From positions 18,372,337 to 18,436,336 of the forward strand of contig NC_060064.1 in NCBI RefSeq assembly GCF_020283565.1: DNA of 64,000 nt, given 5' to 3'. The notes under the pieces are model-generated. The model searched no databases, was not told where the DNA came from, and saw nothing but the letters and a program-made list of their open reading frames with translations. Origin of the DNA: Trifolium pratense. Lineage: Eukaryota > Streptophyta > Magnoliopsida > Fabales > Fabaceae. The translations under genes were made by a program, and so were the position numbers. Below are positions 42,291-53,423 of this stretch, piece after piece; the first letter of the stretch is position 1, and each line of letters begins with the position of its first letter.

Positions 42291-42500
42291 ATTATTGATT
42301 AAAAAATCTCACATCGATTACGAGATGATCTGGATATATGTTTATAAGATGGTATCAGAGTCTCTCTATGATTTGTTGGGCTACCTGCTAACAGGTTTTT
42401 GATCAAGTCATCCATCATTTATATCTGCGCTCCAAGTCTAATAGCACTGTGTGCGAGGGTGTGTGTTAAGATATCTCGATGTAAGACATATAATCTATTT
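42291..42500 (+). mobile_element. TRIM-type mini-retrotransposon remnant with primer-binding site
   Basis: A short LTR-like block (AATCTCACATCGATTACGAG, then ATGTTTATAAG) is followed at 42350-42360 by TGGTATCAGAG, the primer-binding sequence complementary to initiator tRNA-Met in many plant LTR elements. About 100 bp on, a purine-rich GCGAGGGTGTGTG precedes TTAAGATATCTCGATG, which looks like the start of the second LTR. No coding capacity, as expected for a TRIM. Confidence 0.6.
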
Positions 42501-43082
42501 TGACCATAAATTTTTATTAATATATAAAATTAAATGTTTAACAAATAAAATATTGTTCAATTTATCTCGACGAATATTTTTAACATATAAAATATTACAT
42601 AATTTTTTATAATATATATTTTTATTATTATAATAGATAATTGAAGATATTAATGATCAAAATTATGTATTGACATATGTACGGTGGTAAAAAATACACT
42701 TTTTTTTTTTGAAGACGTGGTAAAAAATACACTTAAAAAGGAATGAATGAAATAATTATTAACTTTGGTCGTTTCAATTTTTTTTCCCTTTCCACAATTC
42801 TTTTAAAAAAAATAAAGTTGGAAAGTTTATTTATTTATAAGTATTTTTTCAAAAAGTGTTTTGGTTTCTTACCTCTATTTGTTTTTGGTATTTTCTTACC
42901 CCTATTTTTTATTTATTTTTATAATACCCCTAATTTTATTTATGAATGAGTCAATTTAAAAACTTTTATTAAATTAAAAACTTTTAGTATTTTGATTTGA
43001 CAATAAAAATACGAGACATTTCAAAACTCCCGAAACGACATCGTTAAAGAAAAATTGCTAGAACCCAATGAACTACTAGTAT

Positions 43083-43091
43083 TAGGGTTTA
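43083..43091 (+). promoter_or_regulatory. Telo-box-like element upstream of the CCDC137-like gene
   Basis: TAGGGTTTA lies 25 bases before the start codon. Telo-boxes (AAACCCTA on either strand) near the 5' end are a known feature of plant ribosomal-protein and ribosome-biogenesis genes; their role here is inferred. Confidence 0.5.
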
Positions 43092-43115
43092 GCAGAAGAG
43101 AGAGATAGAGAGAGA

Positions 43116-45767
43116 ATGGCCGGCAAGGGAAGGAAAAGGAGAGAGAAGAACTACAGGGCTGCTCATGGTGGCTCCACCGCCCTTCCTCCACCGCCTAAAT
43201 CTTCTCAACTCGATGCTTTGCCCTTCAAACTTCGCCAAATCATCTCTTTCACTAAACACCAAAATGGTTCTTTCTCTTTCTCTTTCCCTTTCACTTCCTC
43301 TCTTTCACTTTCTACTTTTCTCTTTCTCATTTCATTCCCATTATTTTCAGATTCTCCTGTCTTATCGAAAGACAAGAAATTAGATCAAGGACATGCTCAA
43401 AATGTAAGCTTTACAATTTTTGTTTTCTTATATATTTCGTTTTAAAATTCATTACTAGTGTTTTTTTTTTCTATTAAAAAATATAAAGAAATTTGCTTGT
43501 TTGTGAAGTTTAGTGAATAGTAGCGAGTGAATGATAAATAAGACAGTAGTTGATTGAATTGTGGTTGTTGGAAGATTGTGTTTGTTTCTGCTATCTGATT
43601 GATAATGTTGCTTAATGGTATCTTATAGATATGTTAGTGTGAGAATATGATGAACTGGCTTCTTTGATGTAATCTATGAAATATAGACATCAGACACGAC
43701 ACCACCGGTAATAATTTGATAAGATAATTCATTGGAATCATATGTGTGGTACTCCGACATGTCTGACACTGGGAACACTTAATTTGAGGAGTGTTTGTGC
43801 TTCATAGGATGTAATGATGAATAAGTAGATGATTATTGTGTTGGATTAGCATGGCACGTGAAGTTTTCTTATGGGGTTTGTTGTGCTTTGCATAATTAGT
43901 GTTTGTACTCTCTTGGTTTAGCACATATATTGGTTTTTTATTTAAATGTACTCCTAGTTTATGTTAACTCTTGGCTCTAGTTTCAAATTAAGCTATAAAT
44001 AATTTTCTCAATGCATTTGATAAAAATAAAAATTGCAACCTTTTAACAAGAGTATTCATACGATGGTGTGTAAAAATTTTAAAAATTTGACTTATATGTT
44101 GATATATTATTAATTTTTATTTCTAGTGATATGTATTGTATTGAATTTGGGCAGAACAACTTTAAATGACAGAGGTAATGTTGGGAATTGCTTATGTGAA
44201 ACAGGAGGATACTAGTGAACCATTGAAGGCACCTGAATGTAGGGATGAACAGCTTAATGCAAACGACGATAATAAGAATAAGAAAAAAAGGAAGAGGAAA
44301 GAGGTTAAAGATCTCAGGTTTGCAATGGAAGAGGATAAAACAAACTCCCAGCTAAAAAAAAAGGAGCGTAAAAAGAAGTAAGTCAATTAGAACCTATTTA
44401 TTTGTCTATTTAACGAGTTTAGACTTTAGAGGGATGGACTTGGTACTTCCGATGTGATTTCGGATTACCAGTTTAATTTTTTTTCCGGTCAGTTATTTTT
44501 TTAGTGTGCATTTCCTTCAAATTGCCAATGATGCATTCTAAACTTGTATTTTTTTTTTTTTGAGATATTGCAACCTTAAGTTGCATACTTGCATCCTTTG
44601 TTTTTCAATGATCCTAGCCAGTTTGTCATAATTTGGAGTTCAAATTAAGCATTATGACCTTCTGGTACAGTTAGAATTTGATTGCAAGGCTGGAACAAAT
44701 AACCTTTTAGTTTGAAGATATTAATGTTGAATATTTACTCTGCTTTACTCCAGATGACTGGTCTGGAGGGTATTCAAAGTCAGCCGAAGTCGATATTACA
44801 CCCATGTTTGTTACTTATTGTTTATGAACATTTACAAATTTGCTACTTAGTGAAAAAAATGCTTTGATTCTTGTTGCATACTCCAATATGCATAAATTAT
44901 ATAAATACTTTTTGGCTTTGTCAAACATGCACAAGTGAGACAAGTCTTTCACCGTGCACTACCATTGGATCAATATGTCTCACCATTGGATCAAAATGTC
45001 ACATCACATCTCATTTGCTCAAAAATGGTGAGACTTATTGATCTAATGGTGAAAACAAACTTTTACATGGTGAAAGACTTGTCTCACTTGTGCACCATAG
45101 ACTTGGCCATACTTTTTTGTTACCTTTGTTATGCCGTGCCATATATGGAATTTGAAGTTGAACTTGTCAAAATTCTTTACTGAATGAATAACATTAGCTT
45201 ATTTATTTGGAGAATGTTAACTTGTGCCCTTAAGGGCACATGTTAAGAAGACAAATGTGGAAAAAATTTATTGAACTTGTGGTGTATTCAATTCTCTAAA
45301 CATTAAATGTTTTCTATCATTAAATGCTTTATTTCTATTTTTAGGTAGCTTAACATGTGCCCTTAGGGCACAAGTTAACATAACCCTATTTATTTTAATC
45401 TTAATAATGGTAAATTCTTCAGGTATGAAGCGAAAAAGAAAAAACACAAGAAGGTCGAAGAAGATGAAATTTTGGACTTCCCCGGACAAGAAAAAATAAA
45501 ATTTGGAGATATTGTACAAGCCCCACCAAAGTTATCTTACATTCCAAAAGTAAGTACTTGAAATTCTCAACTTAACCAAATGGATCATGCTATACTTATT
45601 ATTGTATTGAAAATGTTTTGCTTGTTTACCAGGCATTCAAGATTTCACAGGATGCTTCTCATGAGAGACTTAGGCTCCGAGCTATAGAGAATTATAGGAG
45701 TCGCAAAGGATGGACATCAAGGCCAGGAAATCACCGCCCACCTCCGGTGACTACAGAGGACCCTTAA
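43116..45767 (+). CDS. CCDC137-like basic nuclear/nucleolar protein, 212 aa
   Basis: Exons 43116-43266, 43351-43403, 44205-44377, 45423-45549 and 45633-45767 join in phase (639 nt). The protein starts MAGKGRKRREKNYRAAHGG, with a Pro-rich stretch, then LPFKLRQIISF. The centre is highly charged with Lys/Arg clusters (KNKKKRKRKEVKDLRF, KKKERKKK, KKKHKK), typical of nuclear or nucleolar signals. The C-terminal part has IKFGDIVQAPPKLSYIP, then HERLRLRAIENYRSRKGW, ending PPPVTTEDP. The KLR start, the 'KFG-VV-PP-L' block and the terminal helix follow the pattern of animal CCDC137, a nuclear/chromosome-periphery protein. The plant function is not known to me. The acceptor of exon 3 (GTGAAACAG|GAG) has a weak pyrimidine tract but is the only one keeping the frame open. 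The first intron is only 84 nt and has no stop in frame. Confidence 0.75.
44928..45095. mobile_element. MITE in intron 3 of the CCDC137-like gene
   Basis: Left arm TGCACAAGTGAGACAAGTCT and right arm AGACTTGTCTCACTTGTGCA are perfect inverted copies; inner arms (CCATTGGATCAATA / TATTGATCTAATGG) continue the pairing. About 168 bp, no coding content. Confidence 0.85.
45218..45381. mobile_element. Second MITE in intron 3 of the CCDC137-like gene
   Basis: Left arm GTTAACTTGTGCCCTTAAGG, CACATGTTAAG; right arm CTTAACATGTGCCCTTAGGG, CACAAGTTAAC. The arms are near-perfect over about 32 bases, and each arm contains its own small palindrome around CCTTAAGG/CCCTAGGG-type centres. It ends about 40 bp before the exon at 45423. 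Confidence 0.8.
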
Positions 45768-46743
45768 GTCATTTGCAGCATGTTCTTAAGGATCCTCTGC
45801 TTACCTGAGTAAGTCTTGTGAAACTTGCATAGTCAGTAGATGCATTGCAGGAACAAATATGAGGAGTTCAAATCGGTTGTTTCATATTTTCCCCCTCGGA
45901 GGTGGATTTTTCTTCATTCAGAAGCAACCTAAAGGTTCTTATACGAAGTATTATCCATTTAAAGCCAATAGCTGAGCTACTAGGATGTCTAACTTGTGCT
46001 AAAATATAGAGAAAAATATTGACTCAATTAAATTGCTATTTGTATTTTTGTGGTTCTAAAATATTCATTAACCTATGTTTTCCTTGGTCTGCTTTTTAAA
46101 TTGTATTTGGAAATAGACTCAAGAAATCTGAAGTAAAAAATATGATATGTCAAATTAAATTGACTACTAAAACTTAAATAAGAAAGTGCATTCATAATAT
46201 CCACATGGTGAATTGATTGAATTCAGAGGATTGGGTCCTAATGGTCCTCCATAATTCACCTCAGTTATGCTCTATTCTGCTGCTATTCACTTTTGTTAGA
46301 TTTAAGCTCTATTGTTTGACAAAAGTAGGTTATAAACTTAGTTTATAGTTGAAAACTTAATTGATTAAACTTTTTAGTTTGATGAATTGGCTTGACTAAT
46401 AAGTGTAGATACCCTAGCCTCTGTTTGGCTTGACTAATAAGTGTAGATACTTTTTGCCATGTCCCTTAGCCTCTGAAAAGTTGGGTGTAGTTGATGGAGG
46501 ATAACATTATATGATTTTTCAACATTATATTATACTTTTACATTTTCAAGATGAAAGTTTCTTATTAATATACTTAAATAAGCATTTCCTTTAAAAGAAT
46601 ACGAGAGTAGACAACTAGGTGGGGATATAAAGAAAGCCATGTTCTTTTTCTTATTTCTCCAGGATTTATTTTCCCCTAAATTGTCGTTGTCATATATAAC
46701 GATTAATTAGTTATGTACCAATCTTTTAAGCCCTTGAAGAGAT

Positions 46744-46925
46744 TTTTGGTTTCAGATTGGTCCCTTAAAGAAAAAAAGGTCTGAATAGGTCCCTTAAAGA
46801 CATATCAGTTAATCAGTTTAGTCCTATTCGGACCTTTTTTTAGGGACCAAACTGATTAACGGAGATGTTTTTAAGGGACCTATTCAAACATTTTTTTCTT
46901 TAAGGGACCAATCTAAAACAAAAAA
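46744..46925. repeat. Foldback repeat (hairpin MITE)
   Basis: Left arm about 46744-46822 (CAGATTGGTCCCTTAAAGAA, ATAGGTCCCTTAAAGACAT) pairs with 46843-46925 (GGGACCAAACTGATTAAC, TTTAAGGGACCAATCT) around a 20-base loop. Boundaries were read by eye. Confidence 0.75.
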
Positions 46926-47061
46926 TGTCTTTAAGAGACCATTTTACTTAGCCATCTTTTAAATGGATGGAATAAGTGGTCCACCATGTCAATTGCATTT
47001 TGGCTGTTTATTATAAATATGAAATACGTTTTTGTCTTGTATAGAGAGACTACATTATTCT

Positions 47062-47500
47062 TTTGAAATTGATGTTTTGAGGAGTGATTAAAAGATCATG
47101 CCTAACTTTGTTGAATAAGCATTTGTTCAAGATAATTTACATAGTAGTATCTCTTTTATTTACAAGAGACAAATAAGTTAAAATAAAAATTAATGTATAT
47201 ACTGTATTAACTTTTGTTGATTCAATTGTTGTTAATAAAAAATTACTGGAGGAAGTAAAAGATAAGGGATAAGGTCAATTAATCACTTAGTCAAAAAGAT
47301 CAATTAATCATATTAAATACTCTGTATGCAGCTTCTTAAGTGCTTAACCAAATGGGTGGATGAGAAACCACGGGACATGAAATGTCACGGTCCACCCACC
47401 ATCACTGCATATGAATCGTATGGGGACAAGAAAGCGAACCATGTGATGTCACTGGTTCAATGAAAATATACATAAGGGCAAAAATGAAGTTACCCCACGA
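47062..47500 (+). repeat. Orphan paralogue of the region upstream of the first P450 gene
   Basis: Blocks shared in the same order with 49862-50443: TTTTGAAATTGATGT, GTTCAAGATAATTTACATAG, TCAATTAATCATATTAAA, AAGTGCTTAACCA, CGTATGGGGACAAGAAAGCG versus TGTATGGGATGAAAGAAG, and GCAAAAATGAAG. No P450 coding sequence follows here, so this is a duplicated upstream region that lost, or never carried, its gene. Confidence 0.65.
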
Positions 47501-47724
47501 AGTACATAACTTCACATATAGAAGCAAGGTAGTGTTTGAATGCAACCATAGTCATCACAGTAATAATCACGATAAATGGTATGGCTATAAATGGTTGGCG
47601 AAGTCTACACCAGAACTCGTGATATATTGGATATGCAAAGCAGACGTAGTCAATGATATGCATGCAGTTAGCGATTCTGAATTGTCTAGTTAAGTTTGAT
47701 TAAGCATGTATCTTTTTAGGTTTA

Positions 47725-47820
47725 CACTATTGACAATGACTTGAGGATCGAACTCAAGACCTTATGCATACTATTTAAATCTCTCATCATTAGATCAAAA
47801 CTATAGTGGCTTGATTAAGC
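47725..47820 (-). mobile_element. tRNA-derived SINE-like unit
   Basis: On the minus strand an A-box-like TGATCTAATGATG (about 47800-47788) is followed by a B-box-like GAGTTCGATCCTC (about 47757-47745). Spacing fits a tRNA-derived head; the rest does not form a tRNA. Confidence 0.45.
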
Positions 47821-47987
47821 ATGTATTAGTTGGCTTGTATTTCTTTCCATTGCCTTCCTACTTAATTCCCTCAATGGTAAAAGAAAGAAAGCAAGCAAAA
47901 GCCATCCCCATGCAGATAATTTAAGGCCTAAAGCAAATATTAAAATGAGACCTAAGAATTTTTTTTTTCCGGTAGTTTTGCCAACGA

Positions 47988-48399
47988 CTTAGGCTCTGTT
48001 TGGTAACACAAATAAGCTAGCTTATAGCTTATTATATGAGCTTATAAGCTTGTTTCAAAAAATTAGAGGTGTTTGGTAACAAGCTTTTTGTACTAGCTTA
48101 TAGCTTTTTTCCAGATGCTATTTCAAGTAGCATTTGAGCTTATAGCTTATAGCTTTTTACACTTTATTCCATTTTTACCCTTTAATTTAATAACTACCCA
48201 CTCTAAAAAATAAACTACCCACTATCAATTATGTAATTTTATATTTAATAACCACTTTAAAAGCTAATTTTACCAAACACTTTAATTTCAATAAGCTAGC
48301 TTTTCAGCTATCAGCTATAAGCTAGCTTTTCAGCTATCAGCTAGCTTATCAGCTATCAGCTAGCTTATAGCTTATTTTTACCAAACGGACCCTTAGGCT
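47988..48399. mobile_element. hAT-type MITE with perfect 8-bp target duplication
   Basis: The element 47996-48391 begins CTGTTTGGTAACACAAATAA and ends TTTTTACCAAACGGACC, with inverted termini. It is flanked by identical 8-mers CTTAGGCT at 47988-47995 and 48392-48399, diagnostic of hAT transposition. Its interior has repeated AAGCTAGCTTATAGCTT palindromes. Confidence 0.85.
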
Positions 48400-48474
48400 A
48401 CTACTAAGGCTTTTGCTCACAACCCTCCATTTTAATTTAATGACTCCTATTTATTCTTAGAGCATTTCTAATTG

Positions 48475-48615
48475 TGATATCACTTTGGGTATCATACATT
48501 ATTAATAAGTAGTTCCTACAATGTCATATAATACTCATTACTTATACAACTCATACATATTTTGCTCAAACGGTGATGTCACTTTGGGTATCATACATTA
48601 TTAACAAGTGATCCC
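48475..48615. repeat. Imperfect direct repeat
   Basis: The block CACTTTGGGTATCATACATT occurs at about 48481 and 48580, each followed by ATTAAtAAGT or ATTAAcAAGT. It may be part of a small element running to about 48780. Confidence 0.5.
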
Positions 48616-48839
48616 TTCTACATTTATTTTTTTAACTTATAATTGATGATATTAAATTGATGATACGATACCTTAAATAAGGTGCCGATCATCAATTTTG
48701 ATACATTTATGCCACGTAATGGAACTTCAATGATAAAAAAATAAGGTACATATCATTAGACTATAAAAGTCTCTTTATACTCTAGGAGATGATCTTATTA
48801 TTCTCATACGATATATATTCTCTCTTTTTTTTTTCTCAA

Positions 48840-48955
48840 ATAGACTAATGACAAAATTTACACATGTAAATGTGGGGAAACGTGAAATTCGGGGTTCGAA
48901 CTCCGGCCACTCAAATAATTTTTCTGGTAACTACCATTTAAGCTACACTTACTCT
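48840..48955 (-). mobile_element. tRNA-derived SINE-like unit
   Basis: The minus strand shows TAGCTTAAATGGTAG (A box, about 48945-48931) and GGAGTTCGAACCCC (B box, about 48904-48891). These match RNA polymerase III internal promoter consensus well, but the intervening sequence is not a tRNA. Confidence 0.5.
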
Positions 48956-49861
48956 TTCTCCATATATATATATATATATAGGGTTTTGCTAACTTACTCC
49001 ACCTAAAATATGTCGGAGTAAGTTAACAAGTCTACTCCCACTTTTTATTTACAAAAGAATCAATATTTTCCTTTACAAAGCTAATTAAAAGAAGGGGCAT
49101 TGAAGTAATTTGCATTTTTTATTTAAAATAAAATTGTTTTTTTTATTGAAACAGTTTGATTCTTTTTTATACTTTTTATTTTTTAGCACAAACTAATAAT
49201 TGTTAACGCATACTAATATTTTCAAACACGTACGGTAATTTTGTAATATCTTCTAACACATTAATTTTGTGTTATTTATTTAAAATTTTGAAAGCATACT
49301 TTGGAAGATAATTTTGACCACAAAAGAAAAAGCATCATTTTGTATATTATTGTTTTTCTCTTACCAATTTTATATATTATTGTTATAACTTGTAATGAGT
49401 TGAAGTTGATCTGTCACTCTGATCAAACAAACTCCGTACAAAAATGAGACAATTAAACAACCGTTGCACAAGACGACGAACAAAACAACAAAGTCACAAC
49501 AAAACAGAAAAATAATAACTGAAATATATGTAAATAACACTAATAGATATTAAGAAGAAACAATAAAGAGAGGTGATTCTGAATAAAAAATACTCAAAAC
49601 CATCCCTCCTCAATGGATGAAGAAGAAGAAGAAAAAAAACAATGTTTATTTAGAAAAGAGAAAATTCCGAGTTTCTAAACTAGGTTTTTATTGTGAGAGA
49701 TAAATAAGAAGATTAACCGACAAGTGTTTGATTAACTAAATGGCGGCCGGTTATGTTTGACTATTACTATCATGTGATGTGATGTGTTTTCTTTCGTACA
49801 TTTAATACAACAACGTGTCTCTCTGTTATTGTCTTGTAGTACTACAGAGCTACTACATCTA

Positions 49862-50443
49862 CATCATTGTTTTGAAATTGATGTGATTACTAGATCATGA
49901 CAATCTTTGTTCAATAAGCTTTTGTACAAGATAATTTACATAGTGCTACATAGTATTAAGGTCGGACATAAATATAAGAAGAAAAAACACTTCAAATTTT
50001 GGACATAAATATAAGTAAAAATTAATTATTTTTAAATTAATTAATACTATTATTCATAATATGCTCTTATTTAATCATTTCACTTTTCAAAAGTTTATGT
50101 GATTTCCAAGACATAAATCACTTTTCAAAAGGTAATATAGTAAACTTAACTTATGTTTTGCATTAAATCAAGAAAATTAACTACACTTAACTAAATTTCT
50201 TAAATGCCGCGCAAATAATTATTTTTACTTATATTTATGTTCGGAGGGAGTAAGGGATAAGGCGAATTAATCATTTAGTCAAAAAAAGTTCAATTAATCA
50301 TATTAAAGACTCTTTCTCTTTGTATGCAGCTTAAGTGCTTAACCATCACCACTTATGAATTGTATGGGATGAAAGAAGGGAACCATGTATTGTGACTAGT
50401 TGAATGAAAATACACACAAAGGACAAAAATGAAGCTACCGAAG
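49862..50443 (+). promoter_or_regulatory. Upstream region of the first CYP76 gene, duplicated at 47062-47500
   Basis: This stretch ends about 320 bp before the P450 start codon. It shares ordered blocks with the copy 2.8 kb upstream. A MITE (49955-50252) interrupts it. Regulatory content is inferred only from position. Confidence 0.5.
49955..50252. mobile_element. Stowaway-like MITE upstream of the first P450 gene
   Basis: GGTCGGACATAAATATAAG on the left is mirrored by CTTATATTTATGTTCGGAGG on the right, ending GAGGGAGTA. The left terminus is degraded, so the boundary is approximate. Confidence 0.55.
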
Positions 50444-50707
50444 CTAAACAATGGTACTTGGGAAAATCCAAAGCCAAATCAAAGAGAAAGAGTGATCAAA
50501 TGAAACACTAATATCTTTTCAATTAGACTAAGATATATTAACTATACGATAGATCTAGAAAGGTGAATTATCTCTTATAAAAAAAATCAAAAAAAATAAC
50601 TAATTTTCTTTCAATTTTAATTAGTTGAACGTACATTAGATTGAGATCGAACATGCTTAATTAAATTATTCTAATGATATCAAACCATGGCGGTGATTTT
50701 CTTCTCT

Positions 50708-50717
50708 TATATAAATA
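50708..50717 (+). promoter_or_regulatory. TATA box of the first CYP76 gene
   Basis: TATATAAATA lies 46 bases before the ATG at 50764, giving a very short predicted leader. Confidence 0.55.
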
Positions 50718-50763
50718 CATATGTTGTATATCACAAAATGGAAAGGCTTAAAAACAATAAGTC

Positions 50764-53215
50764 ATGGAGTACCAAATACTTGTAATATTGATTACTTTTA
50801 TGTGTGCAAGCATTTTCATCTTCATTTTTAGAAAACTAAGCCAAACACAAAACTCTACAAAACTTCCACCAGGGCCAAACCCACTTCCCATTTTAGGAAA
50901 CATCTTAGAACTTGGCAAAAACCCACACAAGACACTCACAAAACTGTCTCAAATCTATGGACCAATCATGACACTTAAACTAGGAGCAAGAACAACTATA
51001 GTAATCTCATCACCACAACTAGCCAAACAAGTCTTACATGAAAATTCTCAAATATTTTCTAATAGAACTGTCCCACATGCAATTTGTGCGGTAGATCATA
51101 ACAAATTTTCAGTTGGGTGGGTTCCAACTTTAGCTTTGTGGAAGAAACTAAGAAAAGTTTGTGCTACAAAAGTATTTGCTACAAAAATGCTAGAATCAAC
51201 AAAAATTCTTCGCCAACAAAAGTTGCAAGAATTATTGAATTATGTGAATGAAAAATGCAAGAAAGGTGAGGGTTTTGATATTGGTGAGGTTGTTTTTACA
51301 ACTGTTCTTAATTCAATTTCAAACACATTATTTTCTATGGATTTGGCTCATTCCACACCTGATGAAAAGTCTCAAGAGTTTAAGAACATTATTTGGGGTA
51401 TCATGGAAGAAGCTGGTAAGCCTAATATTTCAGATTTCTTTCCAATTCTTAGTCCCTTAGATCCACAAGGTTTGTATGGAAGGATGACCAATCATATGAA
51501 GAAGTTGTGTGAGATTTTTGATGGAATTATTGAAGATAGAATTTGTTCAAGAGCTTCCAAAGTTGATTATGAGGTTTGCAATGATGTGCTAGATTCACTT
51601 CTTAATAACAACAATATTGAAGAATCAACTTTTGAATTGAGTCGCAATGAGATGGTGCATCTATTTCTGGTTAGTATTGGTATTTCGATAATTAAGAGTC
51701 TATTTGCTATTGATTATAAAAAAATGATTTTAATATTCAACAATTTTAAGAAATGCAAAAATTATTGTGTGTTTGCTTACTGTAATAAAAATCATTTTAA
51801 AAAAGTTATAATAATGATTTTTTAGATTAACTACTAAAAATAGCTACGTCAAAGTTCATTTAAACAATGACTCCTTAGCTTTTGCAAATATGTAGGGATC
51901 AACTCAGCTGCATCAACTTTTCTATAATCATATTATATTAGAAAGTATTCACTATTATTTAATATGATTAATCATCATATTAAATATTCTCTCCCAACTA
52001 TATTTTCCTCTTAGACAAGGATCACATTGAATTTTTTACTGTTTACTTAACCTGCCCTAATTGTTTTCTTCTTACTAATTTACATCCATTTGGTTCATTT
52101 GAACATTCATTTAGTCTTTACATTGATTATGGTATGTTTGGACCACTTTAGACCAAAATTAGGTTTGGACCACTTTGGATATTTGTTGTATAGTGTTTAT
52201 TTGGATGTTTTCTCTTCCCACCCACATGAATCTTTTATCTCCCTTGAATTTCCAATTTTGCCCTTGAAAAACCGAAGTTTTTTTTTTGCCTTGAAAACAA
52301 ATTTCGGTTTCTAAAAACCGAAATTTACTCTGAATTTGCACTAGTAAAAATTCGGTTTCTGCGAACCGAATTTTTCTGCAAGGGCAAAATTGGAATATTG
52401 AGAGTATAAAAGACTCATGGGAGGTGAGGAGAGAAAACATCGTTTTTTTGGTACATATCGGTTTCAATTTTGGTTTATTCAGAAAAAGTCAGCAACAACA
52501 ACAGTTCTACTATTCATGTGCACGGTTTAAGCATTAATCATCACCTTTTGCTAATACCATAGGGCTACATTTAATTGAATTTTGAAATAATGTTTTAATT
52601 TGTTAGGACTTATTTGTTGCTGGGATTGACACAACATCAAGTATAATTGAATGGATTATGGCAGAGCTACTACGAAACCCTGACAAATTAACAAAAGCAA
52701 GAAAAGAGCTATGTCAAATAATTGACAAAGATGAAACAGTTGAAGAATCACATATTTCTAAGTTACCTTATTTACAAGCAGTTGTGAAGGAAACATTGAG
52801 ATTGCACCCACCAATTCCATTATTGTTACCTCACAAGTGTGATGAAAATGTGAACATATTAGGCTTCAATGTGCCAAAAAATGCACAAGTATTAGTTAAT
52901 GTGTGGGCCATGGGAAGAGATCCAATCATTTGGGAAAATCCTAATATATTCATGCCTGAAAGATTTTTGGAGTGTGATATTAATTATAAGGGTAATAATT
53001 TTGAGCTTATACCCTTTGGGGCTGGCAGGAGAATTTGTCCAGGGTTGCCATTAGCTCATAGGACTGCACATTTAATGGTGGCATCCCTTCTACACAACTT
53101 TGAATGGAATCTTGCTGATGGGCTAATGCCAGAACACATGAACATGGATGAACAATTTGGATTAACCTTAAAAAGGGTTCAATTTCTTCGAGTTCAAGCT
53201 ATTTCATTAGCTTAG
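50764..53215 (+). CDS. Cytochrome P450, CYP76 family (copy 1), 504 aa
   Basis: Exon 1 is 50764-51669 (302 codons) and exon 2 is 52607-53215, with a single phase-0 intron at the position usual for the plant A-type P450s. Residues 1-22 form the ER membrane anchor, followed by the proline hinge LPPGPNPLPILGN. The I-helix oxygen-binding motif AGIDTTS is at about 307-313, ExxR (KETLR) at 364-367, PERF in MPERFLE, and the haem loop PFGAGRRICPG with Cys446. All motifs are intact. CYP76 enzymes of other plants hydroxylate monoterpenols (geraniol 8-hydroxylase, CYP76B6; CYP76C in Arabidopsis); the substrate here is unknown. The tandem copy lies 3.5 kb downstream. The long frame reading through the donor to 51825 is intron sequence. 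Confidence 0.92.
52203..52440. mobile_element. MITE in the intron of CYP76 copy 1
   Basis: The arms GGATGTTTTCTCTTCCCACC / GAGGAGAGAAAACATC and CCAATTTTGCCCTTG / CAAGGGCAAAATTGG pair, and the centre holds further complementary TTCGGTTTCT/ACCGAA blocks. The minus-strand frame over it (52159-52467) is a product of this repeat. The intron of copy 2 lacks it. Confidence 0.75.
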
Positions 53216-53243
53216 ATGGATATGTTGCAAAACTTTATACTAT

Positions 53244-53249
53244 AATAAA
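53244..53249 (+). terminator. Candidate polyadenylation signal, CYP76 copy 1
   Basis: AATAAA occurs 29 bases after the stop codon. The position is close for a plant signal, so this is tentative. Confidence 0.3.
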
Positions 53250-53423
53250 GGCCAATGCTTAATTTACGAACGCATACGTGAAGAAAGCGAAAAACAAATC
53301 TCATCCGTTGGTTTTGTTCCCAACTGCCCTTTGTATTCCACTGCATCCCTTTATTTTTATCTTTATCCTTCTTTCCAAGAGCAATTGTTGTGTTTCTTGC
53401 TCATTGTTTTCGTAGAAATTAAT

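Noticed and set aside
48885..48960. A- and B-box pair considered as a tRNA gene
   Set aside because: No acceptor stem or anticodon arm can be formed; a SINE head is the better reading.
52159..52467. 102-codon frame on the minus strand in the P450 intron
   Set aside because: It lies within a hairpin MITE and repeats its TTCGGTTTCT-type arms; not a gene.
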